A stretch of DNA of 64,000 bases from NCBI GenBank assembly GCA_019429465.1, contig JAHYIV010000006.1, positions 53,091 through 117,090 of the forward strand. The letters run 5' to 3'. The position numbers and the translations under genes are program-made. This stretch comes from Desulfoarculaceae bacterium. Lineage in GTDB: Bacteria; Desulfobacterota; Desulfobulbia; Desulfobulbales; Desulfocapsaceae. Below, one piece after another: positions 1-8,050 of this stretch (position 1 is its first letter; the number at the start of each line of letters is the position of its first letter). The notes beneath the pieces were generated by a model that had not been told where the DNA came from, ran no database searches, and worked only from the letters and a program-made list of their open reading frames with translations.

Positions 1-136
1 AAACCGTTTTGTTGAAAAATCATGAAGAAGTCCAGTTTCCTTTTCTGTAAAGGAGGTGTATAGTTGCCTGCATCATATGAGGGCTCTTTTTTTGGGGCCA
101 TAGAAAATAACAAATTACGTATTGAAGGTGCGTGTG

Positions 137-649
137 ATGAACAAGGTGCAGAATGTGTTGTTGGTCGTTCTTGGGTTGCTGATGTTGGCCCTGGTAGGTT
201 GTGCCAAGGACAAAACCAGTGACGAGATGAAAGGCGTGCAGGAAGGCGACGTGAGTACCACGACTACTCTGGAATCATTGGACTCAGAGTCGATTGGTAT
301 TATGGAAGGTCGTACCTCAGGACCCATGGCTCCACTCTATTTTGATTTTGATTCCTCTGCCGTTCGTCAGGATCAGTTGGGTCGAATGGATGCAAACGCC
401 GTATTCTTGAAGTCCGAAGGTGTGTCTGTCAGGATTGAAGGAAACTGTGATCCGCGCGGTACCCAGGAATATAATATGGCACTTGGTGAGCGTCGTGCTC
501 TCAGTGCTCAGCAATATCTGGCGGACATGGGTGTTGCCAAAGAGAAGATGACCACTATCAGTTATGGTGCAGAGCAGCTTTTATTGCAAGGCCATGATGA
601 GTTGTCCTGGGCCCAGAACAGACGTGCGGATTTTGTCATAGTTAAATAA
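137..649 (+). CDS. pal: Pal-like OmpA-family outer-membrane lipoprotein
   Basis: A 170-residue lipoprotein of the Tol-Pal envelope complex, expected to sit in the outer membrane and hold peptidoglycan. The N-terminus has a hydrophobic signal ending in the lipobox LVGC, so Cys is the predicted lipidated residue. The OmpA-like domain follows a short linker, with YFDFDSSAVR near its start and NMALGERRALSAQQYL and NRRADFVI later, which are typical of peptidoglycan-associated lipoproteins. I chose ATG 137 because GAAGGTG lies just upstream; an in-frame TTG at 122 would add five residues in front of the signal. skp follows 22 bp later, probably in the same transcript. The tol genes that often precede pal would lie to the left of the window. 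Confidence 0.93.
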   Translation: MNKVQNVLLVVLGLLMLALVGCAKDKTSDEMKGVQEGDVSTTTTLESLDSESIGIMEGRTSGPMAPLYFDFDSSAVRQDQLGRMDANAVFLKSEGVSVRIEGNCDPRGTQEYNMALGERRALSAQQYLADMGVAKEKMTTISYGAEQLLLQGHDELSWAQNRRADFVIVK

Positions 650-671
650 CGTATTATTATAGAGGGGAAAA

Positions 672-1208
672 ATGAATTTAAGGTCAGTGTTGTTTATAGG
701 ATTATTTCTGGCGGTGATCAGTCTCGGTGGCCAGCATGTCTCTGTCGCCAGTGCCGCCGAAGTCAAGATAGGTGTCATGAATGTGCAAAAGGTGCTTGTG
801 GAGTCTGTTTCTGGAAAAGCAGCCAAGACACTGTTTGAGGCCAAGGCCAAAGAACTGAAGGACAAATTTCAGGTTGAAGAAAACGCCTTGGTTGCCATGC
901 AGCAGGAGATAGAAAAAAAGAGTTCGGCCTGGAGTGCTGAGAAAAAAGAGTCTGAGGTTCGTGAGTATCAAAAAAAAGGGCGTGAATTTCAGGCTAAGAC
1001 CGAAGATGCTCGTTTTGAACTTAAGCAATTGCAGGACAAAGAACTTGAACCTATCTTGAAGACGATGCAGGAAGTCGTTGATGCCTATGGCAAGAAAAAC
1101 GGCTACACCGTTATTCTTGATTCCAAGATTGGTGTTCTTTATTATAATAGTGTCGTTGATGTCAGTGCTGATTTGACCAAGGCGCTCGATCAAGCAATGA
1201 AAAAGTAG
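672..1208 (+). CDS. skp: OmpH/Skp-family periplasmic chaperone
   Basis: A 178-residue exported chaperone that in this family holds unfolded outer-membrane proteins in the periplasm. A signal peptide of about 28 residues ends at SVASA-AE. The mature protein starts with KIGVMNVQKVLVES, the first strand of the Skp body, followed by a long charged helical region (about residues 60-125) forming the tentacle coiled coil, then LDSKIGVLYYN and DVSADLTKALDQ at the C-terminus as in OmpH proteins. AGAGGGGAAAA precedes the ATG. It lies just after pal, both envelope-biogenesis genes. Length is normal for the family. Confidence 0.93.
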   Translation: MNLRSVLFIGLFLAVISLGGQHVSVASAAEVKIGVMNVQKVLVESVSGKAAKTLFEAKAKELKDKFQVEENALVAMQQEIEKKSSAWSAEKKESEVREYQKKGREFQAKTEDARFELKQLQDKELEPILKTMQEVVDAYGKKNGYTVILDSKIGVLYYNSVVDVSADLTKALDQAMKK

Positions 1209-1218
1209 CTTTCTCTGT

Positions 1219-1402
1219 TAAGGGACGCGGAAGATACTGGTGTACCTGAACTGCGACTGGATTTGGGCCGGATTTTGCTGTACCGATTGAGTAAAACCGC
1301 AGATGTAGTTGCGCTGCATCGAGGATTTTGCGATTGAGGTGCGGTCAAAGATGACCCGAAGACGGGAAACAATATGGTATGTCAGTATTTGTCGAGTCCC
1401 TA
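1219..1402. repeat. Dispersed repeat family A, copy 1
   Basis: About 184 bp with imperfect inverted ends (TAAGGGACGCGGAAGATACTG at the left, the reverse complement of CAGTATTTGTCGAGTCCCTA at the right). The middle holds a stem around 1300-1325 and the block GAGGATTTTGCGATTGAG that recurs in copies at 17071, 21083 and 61044; the copy at 38984 matches end to end in the opposite orientation. It directly follows the skp stop codon. Confidence 0.75.
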
Positions 1403-1434
1403 AGTGCCAGGCACAGGTATAGCTGTGCGAAAAA

Positions 1435-1477
1435 AACGATGCGAGGGGATATGCCGCCTTTCGCCTCGTTTTTTTAT
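1435..1477 (+). terminator. Rho-independent terminator after skp
   Basis: A 14-pair stem with one mismatch and two G-T pairs (AACGATGCGAGGGG against CCGCCTTTCGCCTCGTT, loop about 5 nt) followed by TTTTTTT. It lies about 230 bp past skp, beyond the family A repeat, and would end the pal-skp transcript. Confidence 0.75.
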
Positions 1478-1482
1478 TTGGG

Positions 1483-1592
1483 AGCCGTTACGAAATAACA
1501 TGGCCATTTATCTCTATTTCGTTACAGTTGCTTATGCCGCTTATGCCGCTCCGGGCAATTAGATGGCCATGTTATTTTTTTACAGCGGCTAA
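1483..1592. repeat. Dispersed repeat family B, copy 1
   Basis: Begins GAGCCGTTACGAAATAACATGG and ends with the inverted counterpart CCATGTTATTTTTTTACAGC. Between them lies TATGCCGCTCCGG, shared with the other copies. It abuts a family C hairpin at 1591, forming a composite. Confidence 0.8.
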
Positions 1593-1668
1593 GTGCCTTA
1601 CAGATTATTTTCTTGCAAAAAAACAAGAAAATAATCTGTAAGGCACTTAGCCCGTTTACCGGGGTTAG
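1591..1668. repeat. Dispersed hairpin family C, copy 1
   Basis: Long hairpin with outer arms AGTGCCTTA/TAAGGCACT and inner arms AGATTATTTTCTTG/CAAGAAAATAATCT around an A-rich loop, followed by the tail CCCGTTTACCGGGGTTAG. Other copies are at 2526, 4913, 13889 and 34939. Confidence 0.8.
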
Positions 1669-1719
1669 GCATGATAACATGCCAGGCGCCTATTGGTTGA
1701 TTAATGGTAGAGAAGCTTT

Positions 1720-2538
1720 ATGCAACCCCTTGAATTTCTAAAATTTACCCCGAAGATGAATTGCGGGAAATGTGGCTATGCCGCCTGTCTGGCATTTGCG
1801 GCGGCGGTGACCAAGGGTGGAGAGTCCCCCGGGAAGTGTCCTTATGTAGACGTGCAAGCTCTTGGTGGCAAATTCGCCATGAGTGACAGTGGGGGTGGCG
1901 GTCGGTCTGGTCTTGCCGGGCTGCCGGCTGAAAAAGATATGGCCCTTGTCGCTCATCTGAAAGGCAAGGTGCGGGAGGTGGATTTTTCTGTTGCCGCGCC
2001 TGCACTGGGCTGTGGCTGGTCGGGCCCTGAAACAAATTGTCTGCATTTTCGTTATCTCGGTCAGGATGTGACCCTCTCCGGTGCGGACTTGTTTATTGGC
2101 GGACAAGAGATTGAAGATCCCCGTGATCAGATTCTGCTCTATAATTACATCTACTATGGCGGTGGCGATGTCAGCACTGGAGAATGGGTGGGGATGGAAT
2201 CCTTGCCGAACTCTATCTCCAAAGTACGCACCTTGCGGGTCTATTGTGAGGAGCGGATTGCCGGCTATTTTTGTGGAAGAGAGGCCCTGCTCAGGCAGTG
2301 CGCTGCCAGGATTGAAGCGGTGCCAAGAGAGGACCTGGAACAGAACTGTTCCGCCGCCTTTGAGGTAGCGGTACTGCCGCACCTGCCCATCGTTCTGCTT
2401 TTCTGGGATGAAGAGCCTGAAGATGGATTTCTCTCCAGGGTCAAGATTCTTTATAACCGGAATGTGTTGACTGTTCTCGATATAGAGTCGCTGGTTTTTG
2501 CCTCGGAACGGTTGGCCGAACATTTAGTGTCTTACTGA
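1720..2538 (+). CDS. Fe-S cluster / DUF3786 domain protein
   Basis: 272 residues. Residues 14-42 contain CGKCGYAACLAFA and a later KCPY, the four-cysteine Fe-S motif of the PF04060 type also found at the N-terminus of the corrinoid Fe-S protein large subunit (AcsC). The rest matches the DUF3786 pattern (GADLFIGGQEIEDPRDQILLYNYIYYGG, then LPIVLLFWDEEPEDGF). Such proteins are frequent in anaerobes with one-carbon or corrinoid metabolism, but the function is not established. It stands alone between repeats. Its last codons and the TGA stop lie inside the family C hairpin at 2526, so the repeat appears to define the present C-terminus. A weak AGAGAAG precedes the ATG. Confidence 0.82.
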   Translation: MQPLEFLKFTPKMNCGKCGYAACLAFAAAVTKGGESPGKCPYVDVQALGGKFAMSDSGGGGRSGLAGLPAEKDMALVAHLKGKVREVDFSVAAPALGCGWSGPETNCLHFRYLGQDVTLSGADLFIGGQEIEDPRDQILLYNYIYYGGGDVSTGEWVGMESLPNSISKVRTLRVYCEERIAGYFCGREALLRQCAARIEAVPREDLEQNCSAAFEVAVLPHLPIVLLFWDEEPEDGFLSRVKILYNRNVLTVLDIESLVFASERLAEHLVSY

Positions 2539-2603
2539 TTATTTTCTTGTTTTTTTGCAAGAAAATAATCAGCGAAAGGCACTTATCCCGTTTACCGGGG
2601 TTA
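2526..2603. repeat. Dispersed hairpin family C, copy 2
   Basis: Same hairpin as copy 1 with arms CTGATTATTTTCTTG/CAAGAAAATAATCAG. The A-T pair near the base of other copies is replaced by T-A, a compensatory change. It overlaps the last codons and stop of the DUF3786 gene. Confidence 0.8.
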
Positions 2604-2690
2604 GAAGCCGTTATGAAATAACTTGGCTTTTTATACCTGTTTCGTTACGGCTCTTTCTGCCGTTCCGAATCTTCAAGTGGCCGTATTATT
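2603..2690. repeat. Dispersed repeat family B, copy 2 (degenerate)
   Basis: GAAGCCGTTATGAAATAAC start and GTTTCGTTACGGCTC middle match family B, but the right end is short (GTGGCCGTATTATT) and lacks the TTTTTTACAGCGGC terminus. It is joined head to tail to copy 3. Confidence 0.65.
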
Positions 2691-2795
2691 TAGAAGCCGT
2701 TACGAAATAACATGGCCATTTATATCTATTTCGTTACGGCTCCTTATGCCGCTCCGGTCACTAAGATGGCCATGTCATTTTTTTACAGCGGCTTA
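2691..2795. repeat. Dispersed repeat family B, copy 3
   Basis: Full-length copy with TAGAAGCCGTTACGAAATAAC at the left and TTTTTTTACAGCGGCTTA at the right. It lies just upstream of the heptose kinase gene; an open frame through copies 2 and 3 produces a spurious N-terminal extension of that gene. Confidence 0.8.
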
Positions 2796-2823
2796 TTTAC
2801 AATGGTGTAGTGGAGTTGAGAGG

Positions 2824-3819
2824 ATGAACAGCCAGTTAGTGAAATATGTGCCGCGCTTTGCCGGCAGCAGGATCCTGGTGGTCGGTGATATTATTGTCGA
2901 TCATTTTATTTGGGGCACTGTCAGCCGGATCTCGCCTGAGGCCCCGGTACCGGTGGTCAATGTGACCAAGGAGGAGATGCTGCTCGGCGGAGGCGCCAAT
3001 GTCCTGCATAATATCTACTCCCTTGGTGGACAGGCGGTGTTGTGCGGTATTATCGGCAATGATGAGATGGGTGGACGCCTGCGACAATTACTGACCAGCC
3101 TCGGCACTTCGACCCAAGGTCTGGTGCAGGGGAGAAGGCCGACCACGGTGAAGACCCGTGTTATTGCGCAGGGCCAGCAGGTGGTCCGTTTTGACCGTGA
3201 GCAGACAGGTGTTCCGTCAGAGTCGACCAGCAACGCTATCCTTGATTTTATCAACAGGAATCTTGCTGACTTTGATGTGGTTATTGTCTCTGATTATTAT
3301 AAAGGGGTTATATCGCAAGCGCTGATGAGCTCTCTGCTGCAAAGGGTGCGGGACGTGGAACAGGAGGGTGGCCGCAGGATTCCGGTGGTGGTTGATCCAA
3401 AACCTGAACAACCGTCCAGGTTCATAGGGGCAACTATTATTACCCCCAATCATCTGGAAGCAGAAAAGATGGCAGGGATGCGGATCAGCAGTGAACAGGA
3501 GTTGAGCCAGGCGGCAGAGATCCTGCGGGACAAGTTTTCCTGCGAGGCGGTGCTGATCACCCGCAGCGAGGAGGGGATGTCTCTGCTGGAAGCCGGAAAG
3601 GAGATGGTGACGATTCCCACCATGGCTCGTGAGGTCTTTGATGTGACCGGCGCCGGCGATACGGTGATTGCCACCCTGGCCCTTGGTCTTGCGGCCGGGG
3701 CCTCGTTTACCGAGGCGGCAACCCTGGCCAATGTGGCAGCGGGGATCGTTGTCGGCAAAATCGGAACGGCGACGGTGAGCAGTGCCGAGATGCTGGCAGA
3801 GCTGCATGGCGAACATTAA
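2824..3819 (+). CDS. rfaE1: D-glycero-beta-D-manno-heptose-7-phosphate kinase
   Basis: 331-residue PfkB-family kinase that phosphorylates heptose-7-phosphate at C1 in ADP-heptose synthesis for the LPS inner core. Visible features are the N-terminal VVGDIIVDHFIWG, GGGANVLHNI (sugar contact), and DVTGAGDTVIATLALGLAAG, which carries the catalytic Asp and anion hole near the C-terminus. It is the kinase half only; the HldE-type nucleotidyltransferase domain is absent, so a separate rfaE2 should exist elsewhere. Start ATG 2824 is supported by GGAG eight bases upstream and by homology; the frame open further upstream runs through repeats. Confidence 0.92.
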   Translation: MNSQLVKYVPRFAGSRILVVGDIIVDHFIWGTVSRISPEAPVPVVNVTKEEMLLGGGANVLHNIYSLGGQAVLCGIIGNDEMGGRLRQLLTSLGTSTQGLVQGRRPTTVKTRVIAQGQQVVRFDREQTGVPSESTSNAILDFINRNLADFDVVIVSDYYKGVISQALMSSLLQRVRDVEQEGGRRIPVVVDPKPEQPSRFIGATIITPNHLEAEKMAGMRISSEQELSQAAEILRDKFSCEAVLITRSEEGMSLLEAGKEMVTIPTMAREVFDVTGAGDTVIATLALGLAAGASFTEAATLANVAAGIVVGKIGTATVSSAEMLAELHGEH

Positions 3820-3868
3820 GAATGACTTTTCACGAGATAAACATCTTTATGAGAGGAATGGGAGAATA

Positions 3869-4750
3869 ATGGCGTGTAAGAGTATGACCGGTTTTGGCCG
3901 GGGCGAGTCCGCATCTGGCGGCCGGGTGTGGATGGCGGAACTGCGTTGTGTCAATAACCGCTATCTTGATTTGAAAATCAAGATGCCCCAGGGCTATGCC
4001 GCCCTCGAGGAACGGGTCCGCAAAAAGGTGAGCGGCTTTCATCAGCGTGGTCGTGTTGATCTGCTGCTGGCGGTGGCTGGCGATTCTCCTGAGCTGGTGA
4101 AGATGCATGTGAACAGGGAACTGGTCAAGGTCTACAGGGTGGCCATGGCCGAGATCGCCCAAGAGCTGGGCGTGGAGTTGGCAACAGACCTGGCCTTTGT
4201 GGCCTCTCGCCCCGAAGTACTGGTTCAGCAGCAGCAGGGTGAAGAGATGGAAGATGTCTGGCCGTATCTCGAGCAGGCCCTTGATCTGGCCCTTGCTGGT
4301 TGTGAAACCATGCGCCGCCAGGAAGGAGAGGCCATGGTCCGCGATCTCTCGACGCGCCTGCAGCTCTTTGCTCAGACGATTGACAAGATTGAGGCAGCCA
4401 TGCCTGAACTGCTCAGGCAGCGGGAGCAGGTGCTTGGTGAACGCTTGCAGAAACTGCTGGGCAATGTGCAACTTGACCCGCAGCGCTTATGCCAGGAGGT
4501 GGCAATCCTGGCCGACAAAACCGATGTCACCGAGGAGCTCGTCAGGCTGCAGAGTCATATCGGCCAGTTTCATTCCTTCCTGACCGAGAAGGAGGCCGTT
4601 GGCAGGAAACTGGATTTCCTCCTGCAGGAGTTTCTGCGGGAAGTGAATACCATTGCCTCCAAAATCAATGATGCAGCCATCGCCTATCTGGCGGTTGAGT
4701 TGAAGAGTGAACTGGAGAAGATGCGCGAGCAGATTCAGAATATTGAGTAG
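3869..4750 (+). CDS. yicC: YicC/YloC-family endoribonuclease
   Basis: 293 residues, typical length. The N-terminal KSMTGFGRGE and the C-terminal LDFLLQEFLREVNTIASKIND plus EKMREQIQNIE are signatures of the YicC/YloC family; E. coli YicC has endoribonuclease activity. Start chosen at ATG 3869 after GGGAGAATA; the longer frame would overlap the preceding kinase gene. In many bacteria yicC precedes remA (DUF370) and gmk; here a MITE (4768-4910) and a family C hairpin separate yicC from remA, so they may no longer share one transcript. Confidence 0.93.
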   Translation: MACKSMTGFGRGESASGGRVWMAELRCVNNRYLDLKIKMPQGYAALEERVRKKVSGFHQRGRVDLLLAVAGDSPELVKMHVNRELVKVYRVAMAEIAQELGVELATDLAFVASRPEVLVQQQQGEEMEDVWPYLEQALDLALAGCETMRRQEGEAMVRDLSTRLQLFAQTIDKIEAAMPELLRQREQVLGERLQKLLGNVQLDPQRLCQEVAILADKTDVTEELVRLQSHIGQFHSFLTEKEAVGRKLDFLLQEFLREVNTIASKINDAAIAYLAVELKSELEKMREQIQNIE

Positions 4751-4767
4751 CTGCGACTATCTTAACT

Positions 4768-4910
4768 AGTGTCTGTCCAGAAATAGGTCATTTCGTTCGA
4801 GATCAAGGACTGCGAGAAAAATAAGCACAGGCATATGTACGATATTCCGAGCATTATTTTTTGAGCATGACGCAGAGATCGGGCGAAAGGGACATTTATG
4901 GACAGACACT
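4768..4910. mobile_element. MITE-like element family D, copy 1 (143 bp)
   Basis: 143 bp bounded by inverted repeats of the form AGTGTCTGTCCATAAAT and flanked on both sides by AACT (4764-4767 and 4911-4914), a perfect 4-bp target duplication. No coding capacity. The only other copy seen, at 39181-39323, has the same length and its own 4-bp duplication in opposite orientation. The mobilising transposase is not identifiable here. Confidence 0.82.
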
Positions 4911-4912
4911 AA

Positions 4913-4993
4913 CTAACCCCGATGAACGGGATAAGTGCCTTTCGCAGATTATTTTCTAGCAAAAAAACAAGAAAATAATCTGTAAGGCACTAA
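4913..4993. repeat. Dispersed hairpin family C, copy 3
   Basis: Reads CTAACCCCGATGAACGGGAT then the AGTGCCTT-CAGATTATTTT hairpin and ends AAGGCACTAA just before remA. Opposite orientation to copy 1. Confidence 0.8.
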
Positions 4994-5005
4994 AGGTGAC
5001 AAGGG

Positions 5006-5308
5006 ATGAAGCTCTTAAATATAGGTTTTGGTAATACGGTTGCCATTGAGCGGGTTATAGCGGTTATTAATGCCGGGTCTTCACCGTCCAGGAAGTTGAA
5101 GGAACTGGCCAGACAGGAGGGAAAACTTCTTGACGTGACTGAGGGCAGGCGGACCCGTTCCATGCTGGTTATGGACTCCAATCATCTGATCCTCTCTTCG
5201 GTGCAGCCCGATACCATCGGTCAGCGCCTGGCCGCCCTCGAACAGGAAAGCCAGCTGGCAGAATATTATCAGCTGCGGAAGCTGGAAAAAGAGGACAAAA
5301 AATCATGA
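5006..5308 (+). CDS. remA: RemA/DUF370-family DNA-binding regulator
   Basis: 100 residues. The N-terminus KLLNIGFGNTVAIERVIAVI and the following SSPSRKLKELARQEGKLLDVTEGRRTRS are diagnostic of the DUF370 family; the Bacillus member RemA activates extracellular-matrix genes by binding DNA as an oligomeric arc. In this organism the target is unknown. The gene overlaps gmk by 4 bp (ATGA), an arrangement seen in many bacteria. The C-terminal 20 residues are charged and helical. The start follows GACAAGGG. Confidence 0.88.
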   Translation: MKLLNIGFGNTVAIERVIAVINAGSSPSRKLKELARQEGKLLDVTEGRRTRSMLVMDSNHLILSSVQPDTIGQRLAALEQESQLAEYYQLRKLEKEDKKS

Positions 5309-5919
5309 CCACAGGAAAATTGTTTATCGTGTCAGCACCATCCGGGGCTGGCAAGACCACTTTGTTGAAGAGAGTGATGGCGGATCTGCCGGGTCTGGCC
5401 TTTTCCGTCTCCCATACTACCAGGCTGCCGCGTGGTGGGGAACAGGACGGGGTTGATTATCATTTTGTCAGCCGTGCCCGGTTTGAGGCCATGCGTGAGC
5501 AGGGTTTTTTTCTGGAATGGGCCGAGGTCCATGGCAATCTCTATGGGACCAGCAGGCCGGCGGTGCTTGATCAATTGGCAAAAGGGCAGGATATCATCCT
5601 TGATATAGATGTCCAGGGTGCCGCCATTCTGCGCAAGTCGGCGGCCATACCGGCGGCCTCTCTCTTTATTGCCCCGCCTTCTTTGCCGGAACTTGAACGA
5701 CGTCTGCGTGGTCGGGGAACAGACAGTGAGGAGACGATCCTTCTCAGATTGAAGAATGCTCGGATGGAGATGCAGGCAGCACCTGACTATGAGTATCTGA
5801 TCGTCAATGCGGAACTGGGGCAGGCCATTGACACCCTGAGGGCTATTGTCATTGCCGAGCGCAGCCGGGGACATCGCCTGCCGACAGGGCAACCTATTGC
5901 AATTTTGAGTGAGCTATGA
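5305..5919 (+). CDS. gmk: Guanylate kinase
   Basis: 204 residues; phosphorylates GMP to GDP. The P-loop SAPSGAGKTTLL is near the N-terminus, followed by VSHTTRLPRGGE (GMP binding), the YHFVSR region, and DIDVQGAAIL. LRLKNARMEM belongs to the lid/arginine region. Overlaps remA and rlmB by 4 bp each, so the three are translationally coupled. Confidence 0.96.
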   Translation: MTTGKLFIVSAPSGAGKTTLLKRVMADLPGLAFSVSHTTRLPRGGEQDGVDYHFVSRARFEAMREQGFFLEWAEVHGNLYGTSRPAVLDQLAKGQDIILDIDVQGAAILRKSAAIPAASLFIAPPSLPELERRLRGRGTDSEETILLRLKNARMEMQAAPDYEYLIVNAELGQAIDTLRAIVIAERSRGHRLPTGQPIAILSEL

Positions 5920-6719
5920 AAGAGAGGAAGGCTGACAGAGCTGGGCAGAGTCGCTCTATCCGTATGGATGAGGATCTGCTCTGGGGCACGCATCCGGTCT
6001 ATGAGGCCCTGCAGCAGGAGCCGGAGAGAATCACCGAGGTCATTCTTCATAATGACCGCAAGGGGTCCAAGCGGGAAGAGATCATTGCGCTGGCCAAGGG
6101 GGCTGGGATAAAACTCTCCTTTGTCGCCTCGATTCAACTGACCGGTCCTGATGCGGATCAGGCCCGTCATCAGGGGGTCGTGGCCAGGACCAGTCAGACG
6201 CCGTTGCTCCCCTTTGATACCCTGCTTGCCAGCTTTGCGGCAGGAGTTGAACGAGGTGAGTCGCCCCGTCTCATTGTCCTTGATTCAATGCAGGATCCGC
6301 ATAATCTGGGGGCAATTATCCGTTCAGCCCACGCCGCAGGAATGGATGGAGTCCTGATCACCAGGGAGCGTTCCGCTCCCCTTGGCGGGATCGCGGCCAA
6401 GGCCTCTGCCGGGGCTATTTCCCATATCAATATCTGTCAGGTGGTCAATCTGGCCACTGCCCTGCAGAAATTAAAGAAGGCCGGGGCCTGGATCTTTGGG
6501 GCGGTCAAGGACGAAGCGGCCCAGTCAATTTATAAAACAGATTTCAACCTTCCGGCCTGCGTGGTTGTCGGCAGTGAGGGGCAGGGGATCAGACCCCTGG
6601 TGCGTCAGCAGTGCGATGTGCTGATCTCTATTCCCATGGAGGGGAATCTCGATTCCCTGAACAGTTCGGTGGCGGCCGGTGTGATCGTCTTTGAGATGCT
6701 CAGGCAGAGAAGCTTGTAA
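5916..6719 (+). CDS. rlmB: 23S rRNA (guanosine-2'-O-)-methyltransferase RlmB-like
   Basis: 267-residue SpoU/TrmH-family SPOUT methyltransferase that in its best-known member methylates G2251 of 23S rRNA. An N-terminal substrate-binding domain (LLWGTHPVYEAL to about residue 85) precedes the knotted catalytic domain with motif 1 DPHNLGAIIRSA, motif 2 VVGSEGQGI, and motif 3 DSLNSSVAAGVIVFE. Overlaps gmk by 4 bp and ends the cluster. Assignment between RlmB and TrmH rests on the N-terminal domain. Confidence 0.9.
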   Translation: MKERKADRAGQSRSIRMDEDLLWGTHPVYEALQQEPERITEVILHNDRKGSKREEIIALAKGAGIKLSFVASIQLTGPDADQARHQGVVARTSQTPLLPFDTLLASFAAGVERGESPRLIVLDSMQDPHNLGAIIRSAHAAGMDGVLITRERSAPLGGIAAKASAGAISHINICQVVNLATALQKLKKAGAWIFGAVKDEAAQSIYKTDFNLPACVVVGSEGQGIRPLVRQQCDVLISIPMEGNLDSLNSSVAAGVIVFEMLRQRSL

Positions 6720-6810
6720 GTCTGAAACACGACTCAATTTTCTGTTCCGCAAGCCCAGTATCAGAGGCTCTCGGAACAACGAACAGTCCTCCTTCAAACC
6801 TGCTGTCTTT

Positions 6811-8019
6811 TTATCTTCCCTTCTTGGCGGCAATCTTGGCCTGGAGCAAAGCGCCCAGGCTGCCGACAGCGCCTTCCTCTTTTTTTGCAGCCTTCCCTGA
6901 GAGGAAATTCTTATATTCACCCTTTTCTTCCTGCTCTTCAGACTCGCTGCTGACATAATCACCAGGGGCCAGGCTGATCTTTCTGTTTTCCTTATCAACT
7001 CCCTCCACCTTGACCTCAATCTCCTGTCCTTCTTCCAGCACCTCGCGCGGGTGATTGATGCGGCGGCCGCCGCCAAGTCTGGAGATGTGGATCAGGCCGT
7101 CAATACCAGGGGCCAGGGTGACAAAGGCCCCGAAGGCGGTCAGGCGGGCCACTGTTCCTGTATGGATCGACCCCTCGGTAAAGTGATCCTGTACTGTGTC
7201 CCAGGGGTTGGCCAGGGCCTCTTTGAGGCTGAGGGTGATGCGTCCTGCCTGCCAGTCCAGTTTTTTGATCACTGCTGTCACCTCCTGGCCGACGATGAGG
7301 TGCTCCTTGATATCCTCGACCCGACTCCAGCCGATCTCCGAGATGGGGATCAGGCCGTCGACGCCGCCGATATCGACGAAGGCCCCGAAGTCGCGGATGG
7401 AACTGATGGTGCCCTGCACGGTCCCACCTTCCTGCAGACTCTCCTGCAGGGCTGCTTTCTGGCGCTCCCGTTCCTGCTCCAGCAGGGCCCGGGCTGAGAC
7501 TACGATGTTGCGACCATTTTCTTCAAAGCGGGTAATCAGAAAGGTCATGTGGCGGCCGGTGTACTCGGCTCCGGCATCATCAACCCGGTGCAGTCCCATC
7601 TGGGAAAAAGGGCAGAAGGCACGGACCGATCCGCCAATGGTGATGTCAAAACCACCCTTGATCTCTTCCTTGACCAGCCCTGCAACGGGGATGCCGTTCC
7701 GCCAGGCCTCTTCCAGGTGGCTGGTGTCTTTTCCAGAGCCCAGTTTGATGGTAAAGAGCTGTTCTCCGCCAGTTGATTTGAGGAAGTAGACCTCCACCTT
7801 GTCGCCGATGGCAGCGGCCAGCTCGCCGTCTTTGTTCATTAATTCAGAGCTGTTGAGAATTCCTTCATTCTTGCCGCCAACATCAAGAAAAATCGAGTTG
7901 CCGCTGAGGCCAACAATGGTGGCTGTTATCTTCTGGCCTGGTTCCAGGCGGCGCAGTGATTTGGCTGAATTTTCCTGAAACAGATCGGCAAAACTTTGTT
8001 CGGTGGAGTCCTGATTCAT
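6811..8019 (-). CDS. Multi-S1-domain RNA-binding protein
   Basis: 402 residues with four S1-type OB folds: approximately residues 23-95 (KITATIVGLSGNSIFLDVGGKNEG), 105-180 (degenerate, GGFDITIGGSVRAFCPFSQ), 195-270 (VQGTISSIRDFGAFVDIGGVDG) and 280-355 (HTGTVARLTAFGAFVTLAPGIDG). It resembles a short ribosomal protein S1 or a Tex-like accessory RNA-binding protein rather than the six-domain S1. ATG 8019 is preferred because the in-frame region upstream (to 8217) lies inside a MITE-like repeat. The tail after residue 360 is charged and probably disordered. Confidence 0.87.
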   Translation of the reverse strand: MNQDSTEQSFADLFQENSAKSLRRLEPGQKITATIVGLSGNSIFLDVGGKNEGILNSSELMNKDGELAAAIGDKVEVYFLKSTGGEQLFTIKLGSGKDTSHLEEAWRNGIPVAGLVKEEIKGGFDITIGGSVRAFCPFSQMGLHRVDDAGAEYTGRHMTFLITRFEENGRNIVVSARALLEQERERQKAALQESLQEGGTVQGTISSIRDFGAFVDIGGVDGLIPISEIGWSRVEDIKEHLIVGQEVTAVIKKLDWQAGRITLSLKEALANPWDTVQDHFTEGSIHTGTVARLTAFGAFVTLAPGIDGLIHISRLGGGRRINHPREVLEEGQEIEVKVEGVDKENRKISLAPGDYVSSESEEQEEKGEYKNFLSGKAAKKEEGAVGSLGALLQAKIAAKKGR

Positions 8020-8050
8020 AGGGGTGATACCTTGAGTAGATGTTTGATAT

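Noticed and set aside
2623..2823. In-frame N-terminal extension of the heptose kinase
   Set aside because: It is read through family B repeats; the same peptide (YEITWPFISISLR) appears from another copy at 55.1 kb, and a ribosome site supports ATG 2824.
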